A stretch of DNA of 16,339 nt from Desulfarculales bacterium UBA702 (GTDB lineage Bacteria; Desulfobacterota; Syntrophobacteria; Syntrophobacterales; Syntrophobacteraceae): contig DBMI01000030.1 in NCBI GenBank assembly GCA_002298165.1, forward strand, positions 1-16,339. The letters are read 5' to 3'. Shown piece by piece: positions 1 to 6,943 of the stretch. The position numbers and the translations under genes were made by a program. The stretch's first letter is position 1, and each line of letters starts with the position of its first letter. The notes below the pieces were generated by a model. That model made no database searches. It saw only the letters and a program-made list of their open reading frames with translations, and was not told the origin of the DNA.

Positions 1-79
1 TTCCCGCCCAGAAGCGCTGCGGGAATGACGATATTCGAAGCTGAGATCCCGATAGATCATGCAGCGGTTTGGGCAAAAG
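1..79. repeat. Dispersed hairpin repeat, copy 1 (cut by window edge)
   Basis: This is the partner of the element at 11217-11301. It opens with a hairpin: TTCCCGC at 1-7 pairs with GCGGGAA at 19-25 around an 11-nt loop, and the left arm is cut by the window edge. The right arm continues as ATGACG. About 50 nt that follow match copy 2 with only a few substitutions and one 1-nt gap. The hairpin loop reads in the opposite orientation to that of copy 2. It carries no ORF. Palindromes of the ATTCCC...GGGAAT type are common intergenic repeats in bacteria; assignment to a named family is not possible from this window. Confidence 0.8.
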
Positions 80-384
80 CCCTGGGAATCTTGCCATAAC
101 CGAGAACTCTCATTTTTATACAAAACCTACAGAAGCATTCATTAACGACCCTCTTCCAGCTCCCCTGGCAAGAGGGTTTCGTTGATCTGGACGATTGTCT
201 CCTATAGGGATATTTCTATTTACATGCATCCAGTTTGAAAGTATCTCCAATCCGGGACTGTCTTTCTCCTGGCTTGTCCTTCCCGAACATATTCACGCTG
301 AAAATCCGGGAAGCGACGTTAGACTGCAAGGGCAGTCTTTTCAGGCTGTCATCGCTGGTAATCTAAATGGGTGGGAACACCGGG
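80..384. other. Non-coding stretch upstream of xerD
   Basis: No convincing gene lies here. A reading frame starting near 195 runs into xerD in another frame and shows no family features. The region holds a strong hairpin at 144-183. A poor promoter-like pair (TTGATC at 182-187, TAGGGA about 17 nt further on) is too weak to call. Confidence 0.5.
144..183. repeat. Strong three-segment hairpin upstream of xerD
   Basis: AACGA (144-148) pairs with TCGTT (179-183), CCCTCTT (149-155) with AAGAGGG (170-176), and CCAG (156-159) with CTGG (165-168). The loop is CTCCC, with a 2-nt bulge and a 1-nt bulge on the right side. That gives 16 base pairs in 40 nt. There is no T-run on either side, so it is not a standard rho-independent terminator. 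It could be a factor-dependent terminator, an RNA-processing signal in the xerD leader, or a REP-like unit. Confidence 0.6.
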
Positions 385-1272
385 ATGGATCATCTGGTAG
401 ATCTCTTTTTGGACCATCTCTCAGTCGAAAGGGGACTGAGCCCTAATACTCTTTCGGCCTACTCACGCGATCTTGGATCTCTTCAGATTTATTTGAAAAA
501 ATCGGGTACACGTTCCTGGGAGGAAGTTTCGCGGGAAGATTTAAATGGGTATATTAATGAGCTGGGGTCTGGGTTTTCACCCCGGTCGCGTGCGCGAATG
601 CTTGCGGCTTTTCGTTCTTTTTTCAAATTCCTTGTTATGACTGAGCGCCTTAAAGCAAACCCGGCCGCTTTGGTCAGGTTTCCCAAACTCGACGCTCAAC
701 TGCCGAAGGTACTAAGCGCGGCGGAAATCGAGTTGCTTCTTTCCCGGCCCGATCCATCGACTCCGCCGGGTCTTCGTGACAAGGCGATATTCGAGACCCT
801 GTACGCCTGCGGACTTCGCATTAGCGAATTGACCGCTCTTCCATTGAATCAGGTTTTCCTCGAACCCGGTTACCTGGTGGTCAATGGCAAGGGGGATAAG
901 GAAAGGCTGGTTCCGATGGGAGAGCATGCATCGGAGGCCATGAAGGCTTACTTGCAATTCGGGCGTCCCATTTTGCTGAAAAGGAGGTCCTTTGCCCCGG
1001 AAGTTTTTCTGAACTCGCGCGGAGAAAGTCTTTCGAGACAGGGCGCCTGGAAGATAATCAAGCGCCATGCCCTGTCGGCTGGAATTTCCAGGAATATCAC
1101 ACCGCATATGCTGCGGCATTCGTTCGCTACACACCTTCTCGAAAACGGGGCCGACCTGCGCTCGCTTCAGGTAATGCTCGGGCATTCCGATATTTCAACT
1201 ACCCAGATATACACGCACGTTGCGAGGGAGCGGTTGAAGGAAATCCACCGCAATTTCCATCCCAGGCCGTAA
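385..1272 (+). CDS. xerD: Tyrosine recombinase XerD
   Basis: Site-specific tyrosine recombinase that, with XerC, resolves chromosome dimers at dif before cell division. Numbered from the ATG at 385 (295 residues, normal for XerC/D), the N-terminal SAM-like core-binding domain covers about 1-90 and opens with MDHLVDLFLDHLSVERGLS, an XerD-type start. The catalytic domain has the full set: Arg145 (CGLRISEL), Lys169 (GKGDKE), His241 and Arg244 (HMLRHSFATH), His267 (LGHSDISTT) and Tyr276 (IYTHV). The C-terminus (HRNFHPRP) also resembles XerD more than XerC. An ATG six codons upstream (367) is possible, but GGTGGGA lies well placed for 385 and the family start fits 385. It is the first gene of a long co-directional series. 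No phage or integron genes adjoin, so a housekeeping role is likelier than an element integrase. Confidence 0.93.
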   Translation: MDHLVDLFLDHLSVERGLSPNTLSAYSRDLGSLQIYLKKSGTRSWEEVSREDLNGYINELGSGFSPRSRARMLAAFRSFFKFLVMTERLKANPAALVRFPKLDAQLPKVLSAAEIELLLSRPDPSTPPGLRDKAIFETLYACGLRISELTALPLNQVFLEPGYLVVNGKGDKERLVPMGEHASEAMKAYLQFGRPILLKRRSFAPEVFLNSRGESLSRQGAWKIIKRHALSAGISRNITPHMLRHSFATHLLENGADLRSLQVMLGHSDISTTQIYTHVARERLKEIHRNFHPRP

Positions 1273-1333
1273 GTCCGGAACCGCCGGTCACCCTGCCCTC
1301 TCGGTAAGGGATGAGTGAGGGGCACTAAATAGA

Positions 1334-4006
1334 ATGGAAGTAATTACAACTCATATAAACGCCGACTTCGACGCCATGGGCTCCATGATCGCCGCGAAGA
1401 AACTCTACCCCGAGGCGGTACTGGTTTTTCCCGGCTCACAGGAGCGGACCCTCCGCGAATACTTCATCAAATCCACGGTCTACATCTATGGCTTCAAAAG
1501 GCTTCGAGATATCGATATCGACAAGGTAACCCGGCTGATTCTCGTGGACACAAGGCAGTCTTCGCGAATCGGCAAATTTGTCGAGATTCTCGGAAAACCC
1601 GGTCTCGACGTCCACATCTACGATCACCATCCTCGTGCCGAGGATGATATTCGCGCTTCCCAAATTGTACTAAAACCGGTCGGCTCGACCGTGACCCTTC
1701 TGACGGAAATCCTAAGGGAGCGGAAAATCCCACTTAGCCCTGAAGAAGCAACAATCATGAGTCTTGGCATCTTCGAGGATACCGGTTCATTCACTTTTAA
1801 TTCGACAACCCCCGAAGATTTCGAGGCCGCGGCATACCTCCTTCGTTGCGGGGCTGACCTTAACGCCGTCTCCGACATGGTGACGCAGGAACTCACCGCC
1901 GAGCAGATAAATCTGCTAAACGAACTCATACTTTCAGCCAAAAACTACACGATCCTGGGCGTTGACGTATGCATAACCACTCTCTCCATCGGCAAGTACG
2001 TAGGTGATTTTGCGGTGCTGGTCCACAAGCTGCGCGACATCCAAAACCTCGATGTCGTTTTCGCCCTGGCAAGGATGGATGACCGGATTTATCTTGTCGC
2101 ACGCAGCCGCATTCCGGAGGTGAACGTCGGGGCGGTTTCCGCCCAGTTTGGCGGAGGCGGCCATGCGACGGCAGCTTCCGCGAGCATCAAGGACCTTACG
2201 CTAGTCCAGGCGGAAGCAAAGCTCCTGGATGTCCTGCGTGCCCATATCCACCCCTACCCGTCCGCGGAAAATCTGATGACCAGCCCCGCCATCTACACCG
2301 AACCCGAGGTGGATATCGCAGAAGCGGAACTGACGATGGTGCGCTATAACATAAACGCGATGCCGGTAATCGAGCAAGGCGCCATAATTGGCTTGATAAC
2401 CCGCCAGGTGCTTGAAAAGGCCCTTTTCCACGGCCTCGAAAATCAGAGCGTGCGGGAGTTCATGAATATGGATTTTGCCGCTGTCGGACCTGCCGCAAAC
2501 CTCCTTGAAATTCAAACCCACCTGGTCGAGAGGCACCAGCGTATTTTGCCCGTAGTGGATGAGGGCAAGGTACTGGGTGTCATTACACGCCGCGACCTCC
2601 TCGACTATATGCTGAACGATCATGTGGCAGACCAACCCGCCATATACGATGATGCAGCCCTCGCCCACTGGTCGAAGCGAAGGAATATAAAATCCATAAT
2701 TTCCGAACAACTCCCGAAGGATATTATCAATTTTCTGAAGGAATTCGGCAAAGTCGCGGAGGAACTCGGCTACAAGGCATACGCAGTAGGAGGTTTCGTC
2801 AGGGACCTGCTCCTCAGGCGACCAAACCTGGATATTGACCTTGTAGTCGAAGGTGATGCGATCGAGTTTGCCCGAGTATTTGCACAGCGCCAGCAGATAA
2901 AGTGCAAGTTTCACAAGAAATTCAATACCGCGATGCTGATTTTTCCAAAAGATCTGCGGGTTGATGTTGCATCCGCGCGGTTCGAATACTACCAGCACCC
3001 CGCGGCCCTGCCCATTGTCGAATTCAGCTCGCTAAAGATGGATCTCTACCGCAGGGACTTTACAATCAATACCCTGGCGCTTGACCTCAATCCGGAAGAT
3101 TTCGGGCATCTTATAGACTTTTTCAGCGGACAGAAGGACATTAAGGAAAAAGTCATCCGGGTGCTCCATAACCTCAGCTTCGTTGAGGACCCGACACGTA
3201 TACTGCGTGCCGTACGATTCGAGCAACGCTTCGGTTTCAAAATAGGCAAACAGACCGCTTCGCTCATCCGCAACGCAGTACGCATGGGACTTATCGACAA
3301 GCTTGGAGGCAGGCGCTTTCTTCACGAAATCCAACTTATCCTCGAAGAAGAAGACCCGGTGCAGCCGATCCGCCGCATGGCCGAGTTCGGCGTGATGCCC
3401 GCCCTTGCTCCAAGTATGATTTTCGATCAGAAACACCAGCAACTCTTCGAGCGGCTCAAGCAGGTCATATCCTGGTACAGGTTGAGCTTTCTCGATGAAC
3501 CGCTGGACCGCTGGTGGGTTTACCTGCTCGCGCTCTTTTCAAATCTCCCGCGTGAAGAGATTCTGAGTGCCGGCGCAAGGCTCCTCCTGCCGGCCACCCA
3601 GATGGACCGCATACTTTGGACGCTTGAGTATACCGGGAAGCTCATCCGGGTGTTTTTCCAGAAAAACAGACACAAGCCCAGCGAGATTTACAGAGCTCTT
3701 CTGCCATTCAGACCCGAAGAGCTTTTGTTCCTGATGGCCGCAGCGGATAAGGAAGAAACGCGAAAGGCTGTAAGCCATTATTTCCACCGATACAGAAACA
3801 TTACCAGCGAGCTGAAGGGAAAAGACCTCAAGGAAATGGGCATACCGCCCGGCCCCATCTATCGCAACCTACTCGACGAGGCCCTCGACGCAAGGCTAAA
3901 CGGAGAAGTCAAAAGCAGACAGGAGGAGTTTCTTTTCCTGCGCAAAAAACATCCAGACCTCTTCAATGATACCGCCGCTGTAACCGAGTGGTCATCCAGG
4001 TGTTGA
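1334..4006 (+). CDS. DHH-CBS-tRNA nucleotidyltransferase fusion
   Basis: An 890-residue fusion. Residues 1 to about 310 are a DHH/DHHA1 phosphoesterase module: Asn9-x-Asp11-x-Asp13 in HINADFDAMGS, Asp72, Asp97-His98-His99, and the glycine loop GGGGH at 273-277. Two CBS domains follow (about 314-362 and 375-427), each with the PVI/PVV...GLIT/GVIT pattern and likely to bind adenine nucleotides. From about 455 comes a class II tRNA nucleotidyltransferase/poly(A) polymerase head: GGFVRD 486-491, metal-binding Asp500 and Asp502 ahead of VVEGD, RRDFTIN 573-579, and RILRAVRF from 622. A helical C-terminal tail extends to 890. This architecture is known in Aquifex- and Geobacter-type bacteria, where C-adding and A-adding activities can sit on separate proteins, so full CCA, A-only or C-only addition cannot be decided here. 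The DHH part may act on short RNAs or nucleotides (inference). A GTGAGGGG stretch precedes the ATG. Confidence 0.92.
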   Translation: MEVITTHINADFDAMGSMIAAKKLYPEAVLVFPGSQERTLREYFIKSTVYIYGFKRLRDIDIDKVTRLILVDTRQSSRIGKFVEILGKPGLDVHIYDHHPRAEDDIRASQIVLKPVGSTVTLLTEILRERKIPLSPEEATIMSLGIFEDTGSFTFNSTTPEDFEAAAYLLRCGADLNAVSDMVTQELTAEQINLLNELILSAKNYTILGVDVCITTLSIGKYVGDFAVLVHKLRDIQNLDVVFALARMDDRIYLVARSRIPEVNVGAVSAQFGGGGHATAASASIKDLTLVQAEAKLLDVLRAHIHPYPSAENLMTSPAIYTEPEVDIAEAELTMVRYNINAMPVIEQGAIIGLITRQVLEKALFHGLENQSVREFMNMDFAAVGPAANLLEIQTHLVERHQRILPVVDEGKVLGVITRRDLLDYMLNDHVADQPAIYDDAALAHWSKRRNIKSIISEQLPKDIINFLKEFGKVAEELGYKAYAVGGFVRDLLLRRPNLDIDLVVEGDAIEFARVFAQRQQIKCKFHKKFNTAMLIFPKDLRVDVASARFEYYQHPAALPIVEFSSLKMDLYRRDFTINTLALDLNPEDFGHLIDFFSGQKDIKEKVIRVLHNLSFVEDPTRILRAVRFEQRFGFKIGKQTASLIRNAVRMGLIDKLGGRRFLHEIQLILEEEDPVQPIRRMAEFGVMPALAPSMIFDQKHQQLFERLKQVISWYRLSFLDEPLDRWWVYLLALFSNLPREEILSAGARLLLPATQMDRILWTLEYTGKLIRVFFQKNRHKPSEIYRALLPFRPEELLFLMAAADKEETRKAVSHYFHRYRNITSELKGKDLKEMGIPPGPIYRNLLDEALDARLNGEVKSRQEEFLFLRKKHPDLFNDTAAVTEWSSRC

Positions 4007-4205
4007 ACAGGCGGGAAAACGATCCTCGCTGGATGGTTGCGGTGCTCTCACCGTCCTGCGCCACTGTCTGGACCCAGGTTCTCCTATCCATAACAACACC
4101 GGCAAAGGCAGGCCACTTTAAGTTTATTTTTGTGGAGGAAACGAATAGATACTGATATATCCGCACCTTGACCTCTATAACCTTTTATTGGAGCGGCGGT
4201 GTAGT

Positions 4206-4865
4206 ATGGGCAACTTTATTGGGATGGTGGTACTCTGGGTGGTGCCGCTGCTTTTTGCGATAATGCTTCATGAGGTGGCCCACGGCTGGGTCGCGGAAAA
4301 GTTGGGCGATCCCACTGCCAGGGTGCTCGGACGGATAACCTTAAATCCAATCGTCCATATTGATCTTGTTGGGACAATAATTTTGCCTGCTGTGTTACTT
4401 TTAACCGGATCGCCTTTTGTTTTCGGTTGGGCAAAGCCCGTTCCGGTGAGCTTTGCAAACCTGCGAGGCGGCCGAAAAGATATGGCACTCGTGGCAGTTT
4501 CCGGGCCCTTTTCCAATTTACTGCTAGCCGTGATCAGTTCGGTTATCTATCACTTCACGCTTTCTCAGATCATCCCCTCCTCCGGCATAGGCGGTATATG
4601 GTACAACTACCTGAAGGACCCGATTCAGCAGATGGCGATAATCTCGATTCAGCTCAACCTGGTGCTGATGGTAATAAACCTTCTTCCGGTACTCCCACTC
4701 GACGGGGGCAGGATCGTCGTCGGCCTGGCGCCCATAAGGGTAGCCTATGCAATTGAACAAACCGAAAGATTTGGCATGCTCATTGTGCTCCTATTGATTG
4801 GATCGGGAGCATGGAGTTATATAGTTAATCCCGTTATAACTTTATTCATGCGCATTTTAATGTAG
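4206..4865 (+). CDS. Site-2 protease family membrane metalloprotease (M50)
   Basis: A 219-residue intramembrane zinc protease of the small, PDZ-less M50 class. His22-Glu-x-x-His26 (LHEVAHGW) lies in the first hydrophobic segment and supplies two zinc ligands plus the catalytic Glu. LPLDGGR (Asp166) near the C-terminus supplies the third ligand. SGPFSN at 99-104 is the conserved family turn, and four to six hydrophobic segments are visible. Such proteins cleave transmembrane substrates in the bilayer; the target here is unknown. A TTG start at 4188 is in frame, but it overlaps the GGAG that would serve as ribosome-binding site for the ATG at 4206, so the ATG is preferred. It sits between the nucleotidyltransferase fusion (a 199-nt gap) and trpS (45 nt downstream), an arrangement also familiar from Desulfobacterota. 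Confidence 0.9.
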   Translation: MGNFIGMVVLWVVPLLFAIMLHEVAHGWVAEKLGDPTARVLGRITLNPIVHIDLVGTIILPAVLLLTGSPFVFGWAKPVPVSFANLRGGRKDMALVAVSGPFSNLLLAVISSVIYHFTLSQIIPSSGIGGIWYNYLKDPIQQMAIISIQLNLVLMVINLLPVLPLDGGRIVVGLAPIRVAYAIEQTERFGMLIVLLLIGSGAWSYIVNPVITLFMRILM

Positions 4866-4910
4866 TGCTCTCTATGAGCCTATTACAAAAGCAGAGGAGA
4901 TAATCCCGAA

Positions 4911-5912
4911 ATGGCGGTAAGGAAAAGAATCCTGAGCGGCATGCGTCCCACGGGGCGCCTTCACCTTGGAAATCTGCACGGAGCGCTCGATAACTGGATA
5001 CAGCTCCAGAATCAATATGAATGCTTCTTCTTTGTAGCCGACTGGCACGCGCTGACAACCGACTATGCTACACCTGAGCAGATTCATGAAAATACCCGGA
5101 ACATGACAATGGACTGGCTGAGTGCGGGCCTCGATCCCGAACTATGTACTCTTTTCGTCCAATCGGACATCAAGGAGCATGCCGAACTATACCTTCTGCT
5201 CGGGATGATCACGCCCCTGCCGTGGCTTGAGCGAAACCCGACCTACAAGGAAGTGCAGACACAGCTCGATCAAAAGGACCTTGCCACCCACGGCTTTCTT
5301 GGATATCCCGTTCTCCAGGCCGCGGACATTATTATTTACCGCGCAAACGGTGTGCCGGTCGGCAAAGATCAACTACCCCATGTCGAGTTGACCAGGGAAA
5401 TCGCACGCCGTTTCAACTTCATGTACAATACTGAGATTTTCCCTATTCCCGACCCGCTACTGACCGAAGTGCCTGTGCTTCCCGGCCTCGACGGCAGGAA
5501 GATGAGCAAGAGCTACGGGAATTGCATCTATATCACCGAGCCTGAGGAGTCGATCGTCGATAAAATTTCCAAGATGATGACAGACCCGCAGAGAATCAGA
5601 CGAAACGACCCGGGAGACCCTGAAGTTTCTCCGGTTTTCGCGTATCATAAGCTTTATTCCACGCCGACCGAGGTTGCCGACATAGCCGAAGGGTGCAGAA
5701 CGGCCCGAATCGGCTGCGTGGAATGCAAGAAACGCCTGATGCGAAACGTTATCGCAAAACTTGCGCCCATTCGCGAAAAGCGACTGCAACTGGAGCGCCG
5801 GCCCGATGATGTCAAATCGATAATCCAGGCCGGCAACGACAAGGCAAGGCACGAGTCAGCCGCCACAATGGAGCAGGTAAGGCGCGCTATCGGGCTGGGA
5901 AATTCGAAGTAA
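4911..5912 (+). CDS. trpS: Tryptophanyl-tRNA synthetase
   Basis: Class I aminoacyl-tRNA synthetase that charges tRNA-Trp with tryptophan using ATP, in the cytoplasm. The 333 residues match the usual bacterial length. The opening SGMRPTGRLHLGNLHGAL carries the HIGH-type motif HLGN at 18-21, and KMSKS is at 197-201 (GLDGRKMSKSYGN). QAADIIIYRANGVPVGKDQ at about 136-154 is the typical tryptophan-pocket and dimer region. AGGAGA about 12 nt before the ATG is a good ribosome-binding site. It follows the site-2 protease closely, probably in one transcript. Its stop is only 2 nt from the first heptamer repeat array. Confidence 0.97.
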   Translation: MAVRKRILSGMRPTGRLHLGNLHGALDNWIQLQNQYECFFFVADWHALTTDYATPEQIHENTRNMTMDWLSAGLDPELCTLFVQSDIKEHAELYLLLGMITPLPWLERNPTYKEVQTQLDQKDLATHGFLGYPVLQAADIIIYRANGVPVGKDQLPHVELTREIARRFNFMYNTEIFPIPDPLLTEVPVLPGLDGRKMSKSYGNCIYITEPEESIVDKISKMMTDPQRIRRNDPGDPEVSPVFAYHKLYSTPTEVADIAEGCRTARIGCVECKKRLMRNVIAKLAPIREKRLQLERRPDDVKSIIQAGNDKARHESAATMEQVRRAIGLGNSK

Positions 5913-5914
5913 CG

Positions 5915-5980
5915 TTGCGGGTTGCGGGTTGCGGGTTGCGGGTTGCGGGTTACGGGTTGCGGGTTACGGGTTGCGGGTTA
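5915..5980. repeat. Heptamer tandem array A (TTGCGGG unit)
   Basis: Nine full 7-bp units and a 3-nt partial unit start 2 nt after the trpS stop. Seven units are TTGCGGG and two (the sixth and eighth) are TTACGGG. Read on the other strand the unit is AACCCGC, close to the AACTCGC/AACGCGA units of array B, so the two arrays face each other. The interval is non-coding. Confidence 0.95.
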
Positions 5981-6041
5981 GTATCGCGGGTACCTGAACT
6001 CAATATTCATGGCGCACCCGCCAAGTCGCAATAGCAACCCA

Positions 6042-6188
6042 AATGCGAAATGCATAACTCGAAACTCGAAACTCGAAACGCGAAACGCGAAACTCGAAAC
6101 GCGAAACTCGCAACGCGAAGCTCGCAATGCGCAACTCGAAACTCGAAACGCGAAACTCGAAACTCGCAACTCGCAACTCGCAACGCTC
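6042..6188. repeat. Heptamer tandem array B (AACTCGA / AACGCGA unit)
   Basis: About 21 units of 7 bp, starting with two AATGCG-type units and then running in strict phase from 6056 to 6188. Unit forms are AACTCGA, AACGCGA, AACTCGC and rarer AGCTCGC, AATGCGC and AACGCTC. Degenerate units reach back to about 6023. Two more heptamer-like units (AACAGGA 6189-6195, AACAGTG 6196-6202) carry the array into the rluB ribosome-binding site and start codon. The unit contains no stop in any forward frame, so it creates long artificial ORFs with a 7-residue period. Confidence 0.95.
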
Positions 6189-6199
6189 AACAGGAAACA

Positions 6200-6943
6200 G
6201 TGGCAGATATTCGACTTCAAAAGTTTTTGGCTCAGGCCGGGGTGGCTTCCAGGCGCGGCGCCGAGGAGATGATCCTGCAGGGGCGCGTCGATGTAAACGG
6301 CCAAAAGGCCGAAATCGGATTGCGGATCGATCCCGAGAAGGATCAAGTACACCTCGACGGCAAGCCGATATCATCGCAGCAGAACCTTGTCTACATTGCT
6401 TTTTACAAGCCGCGGGGCTGCATTACGAGCGCGCGCGACCCCCAGGGCCGCAAGACGGTATTCGATTACCTGCCCGAGTTCGAGTCCAGGATATTTCCCG
6501 TGGGCAGGCTCGACTACGATGCCGAAGGCCTCCTGCTTCTCACTAATGACGGAGAGCTTTCAAACCGGCTGCTTCATCCCCGCTATGGCATATCAAAGAT
6601 TTATAGTGTAAAAGTAAAAGGCCGTCCCGATGCCAAAACTCTCGAAAGACTGCGCTCCGGGGTCGATCTTGAAGAAGGCACGACATCTACAGCCGGAGTG
6701 GAGATTATCGAAGAACTTCCGGGTGCGGTCTGGCTCAGGATCGTTCTCCACCAGGGATGGAACCGCCAGATCAAACGCATGGGCGAAGCGGTCGGACACG
6801 CGGTTTTAAAGATAAAGAGGGTAGCCTACGGTCCGGTGCGCCTTGGCAGTATGAAGCCGGGGGAGCATAGACCCCTCAGGTCCGACGAGCTTAAGCGGAT
6901 CTTCGAGCAGGCTGGAATGGGCAAGGAGCAAGACCATAAATGA
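6200..6943 (+). CDS. rluB: 23S rRNA pseudouridine synthase, RluB/RsuA family
   Basis: Converts a uridine in 23S rRNA to pseudouridine (RluB acts at U2605 in E. coli); RsuA, RluE and RluF are relatives. Using the GTG at 6200 gives 247 residues. The S4 RNA-binding domain covers about 1-60, starting MADIRLQKFLAQAGVASRR. The catalytic domain has GRLDYDAEGLLLLTNDG with the catalytic Asp105, then NRQIKRMGEAVGHAVLKIKR and GPVRLGSMKPGEHRPL. A longer reading frame from ATG 6050 adds 50 residues of pure heptamer-repeat peptide with no ribosome-binding site. The S4 domain begins right after GTG 6200, and AGGA sits 4 nt before it, so 6200 is chosen. At 185-187 the family's usual E-G-K/R before NRQ reads Q-G-W. 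The next gene overlaps its stop by 4 nt. Confidence 0.92.
   Translation: MADIRLQKFLAQAGVASRRGAEEMILQGRVDVNGQKAEIGLRIDPEKDQVHLDGKPISSQQNLVYIAFYKPRGCITSARDPQGRKTVFDYLPEFESRIFPVGRLDYDAEGLLLLTNDGELSNRLLHPRYGISKIYSVKVKGRPDAKTLERLRSGVDLEEGTTSTAGVEIIEELPGAVWLRIVLHQGWNRQIKRMGEAVGHAVLKIKRVAYGPVRLGSMKPGEHRPLRSDELKRIFEQAGMGKEQDHK

Noticed and set aside
195..446. 83-codon + frame ahead of xerD
   Set aside because: Overlaps xerD in another frame and resembles no family.
385..1272. Integrase of an integrated element
   Set aside because: XerD-type length and ends, housekeeping neighbours, no attachment-site duplication or cargo seen.
2201..2998. 265-codon minus frame inside the DHH-CBS-nucleotidyltransferase gene
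   Set aside because: Antisense shadow; the + strand frame has all family motifs.
5915..6188. CRISPR array
   Set aside because: Units are 7 bp with no spacers; no cas genes.
6050..6199. 50-residue N-terminal extension of RluB
   Set aside because: Encoded entirely by repeat units, no ribosome-binding site; the S4 domain starts immediately after GTG 6200.
5978..6352. Long open frames on both strands across the heptamer arrays
   Set aside because: They arise because the 7-bp unit lacks stops. The peptides are pure 7-residue repeats and then out-of-frame rluB.
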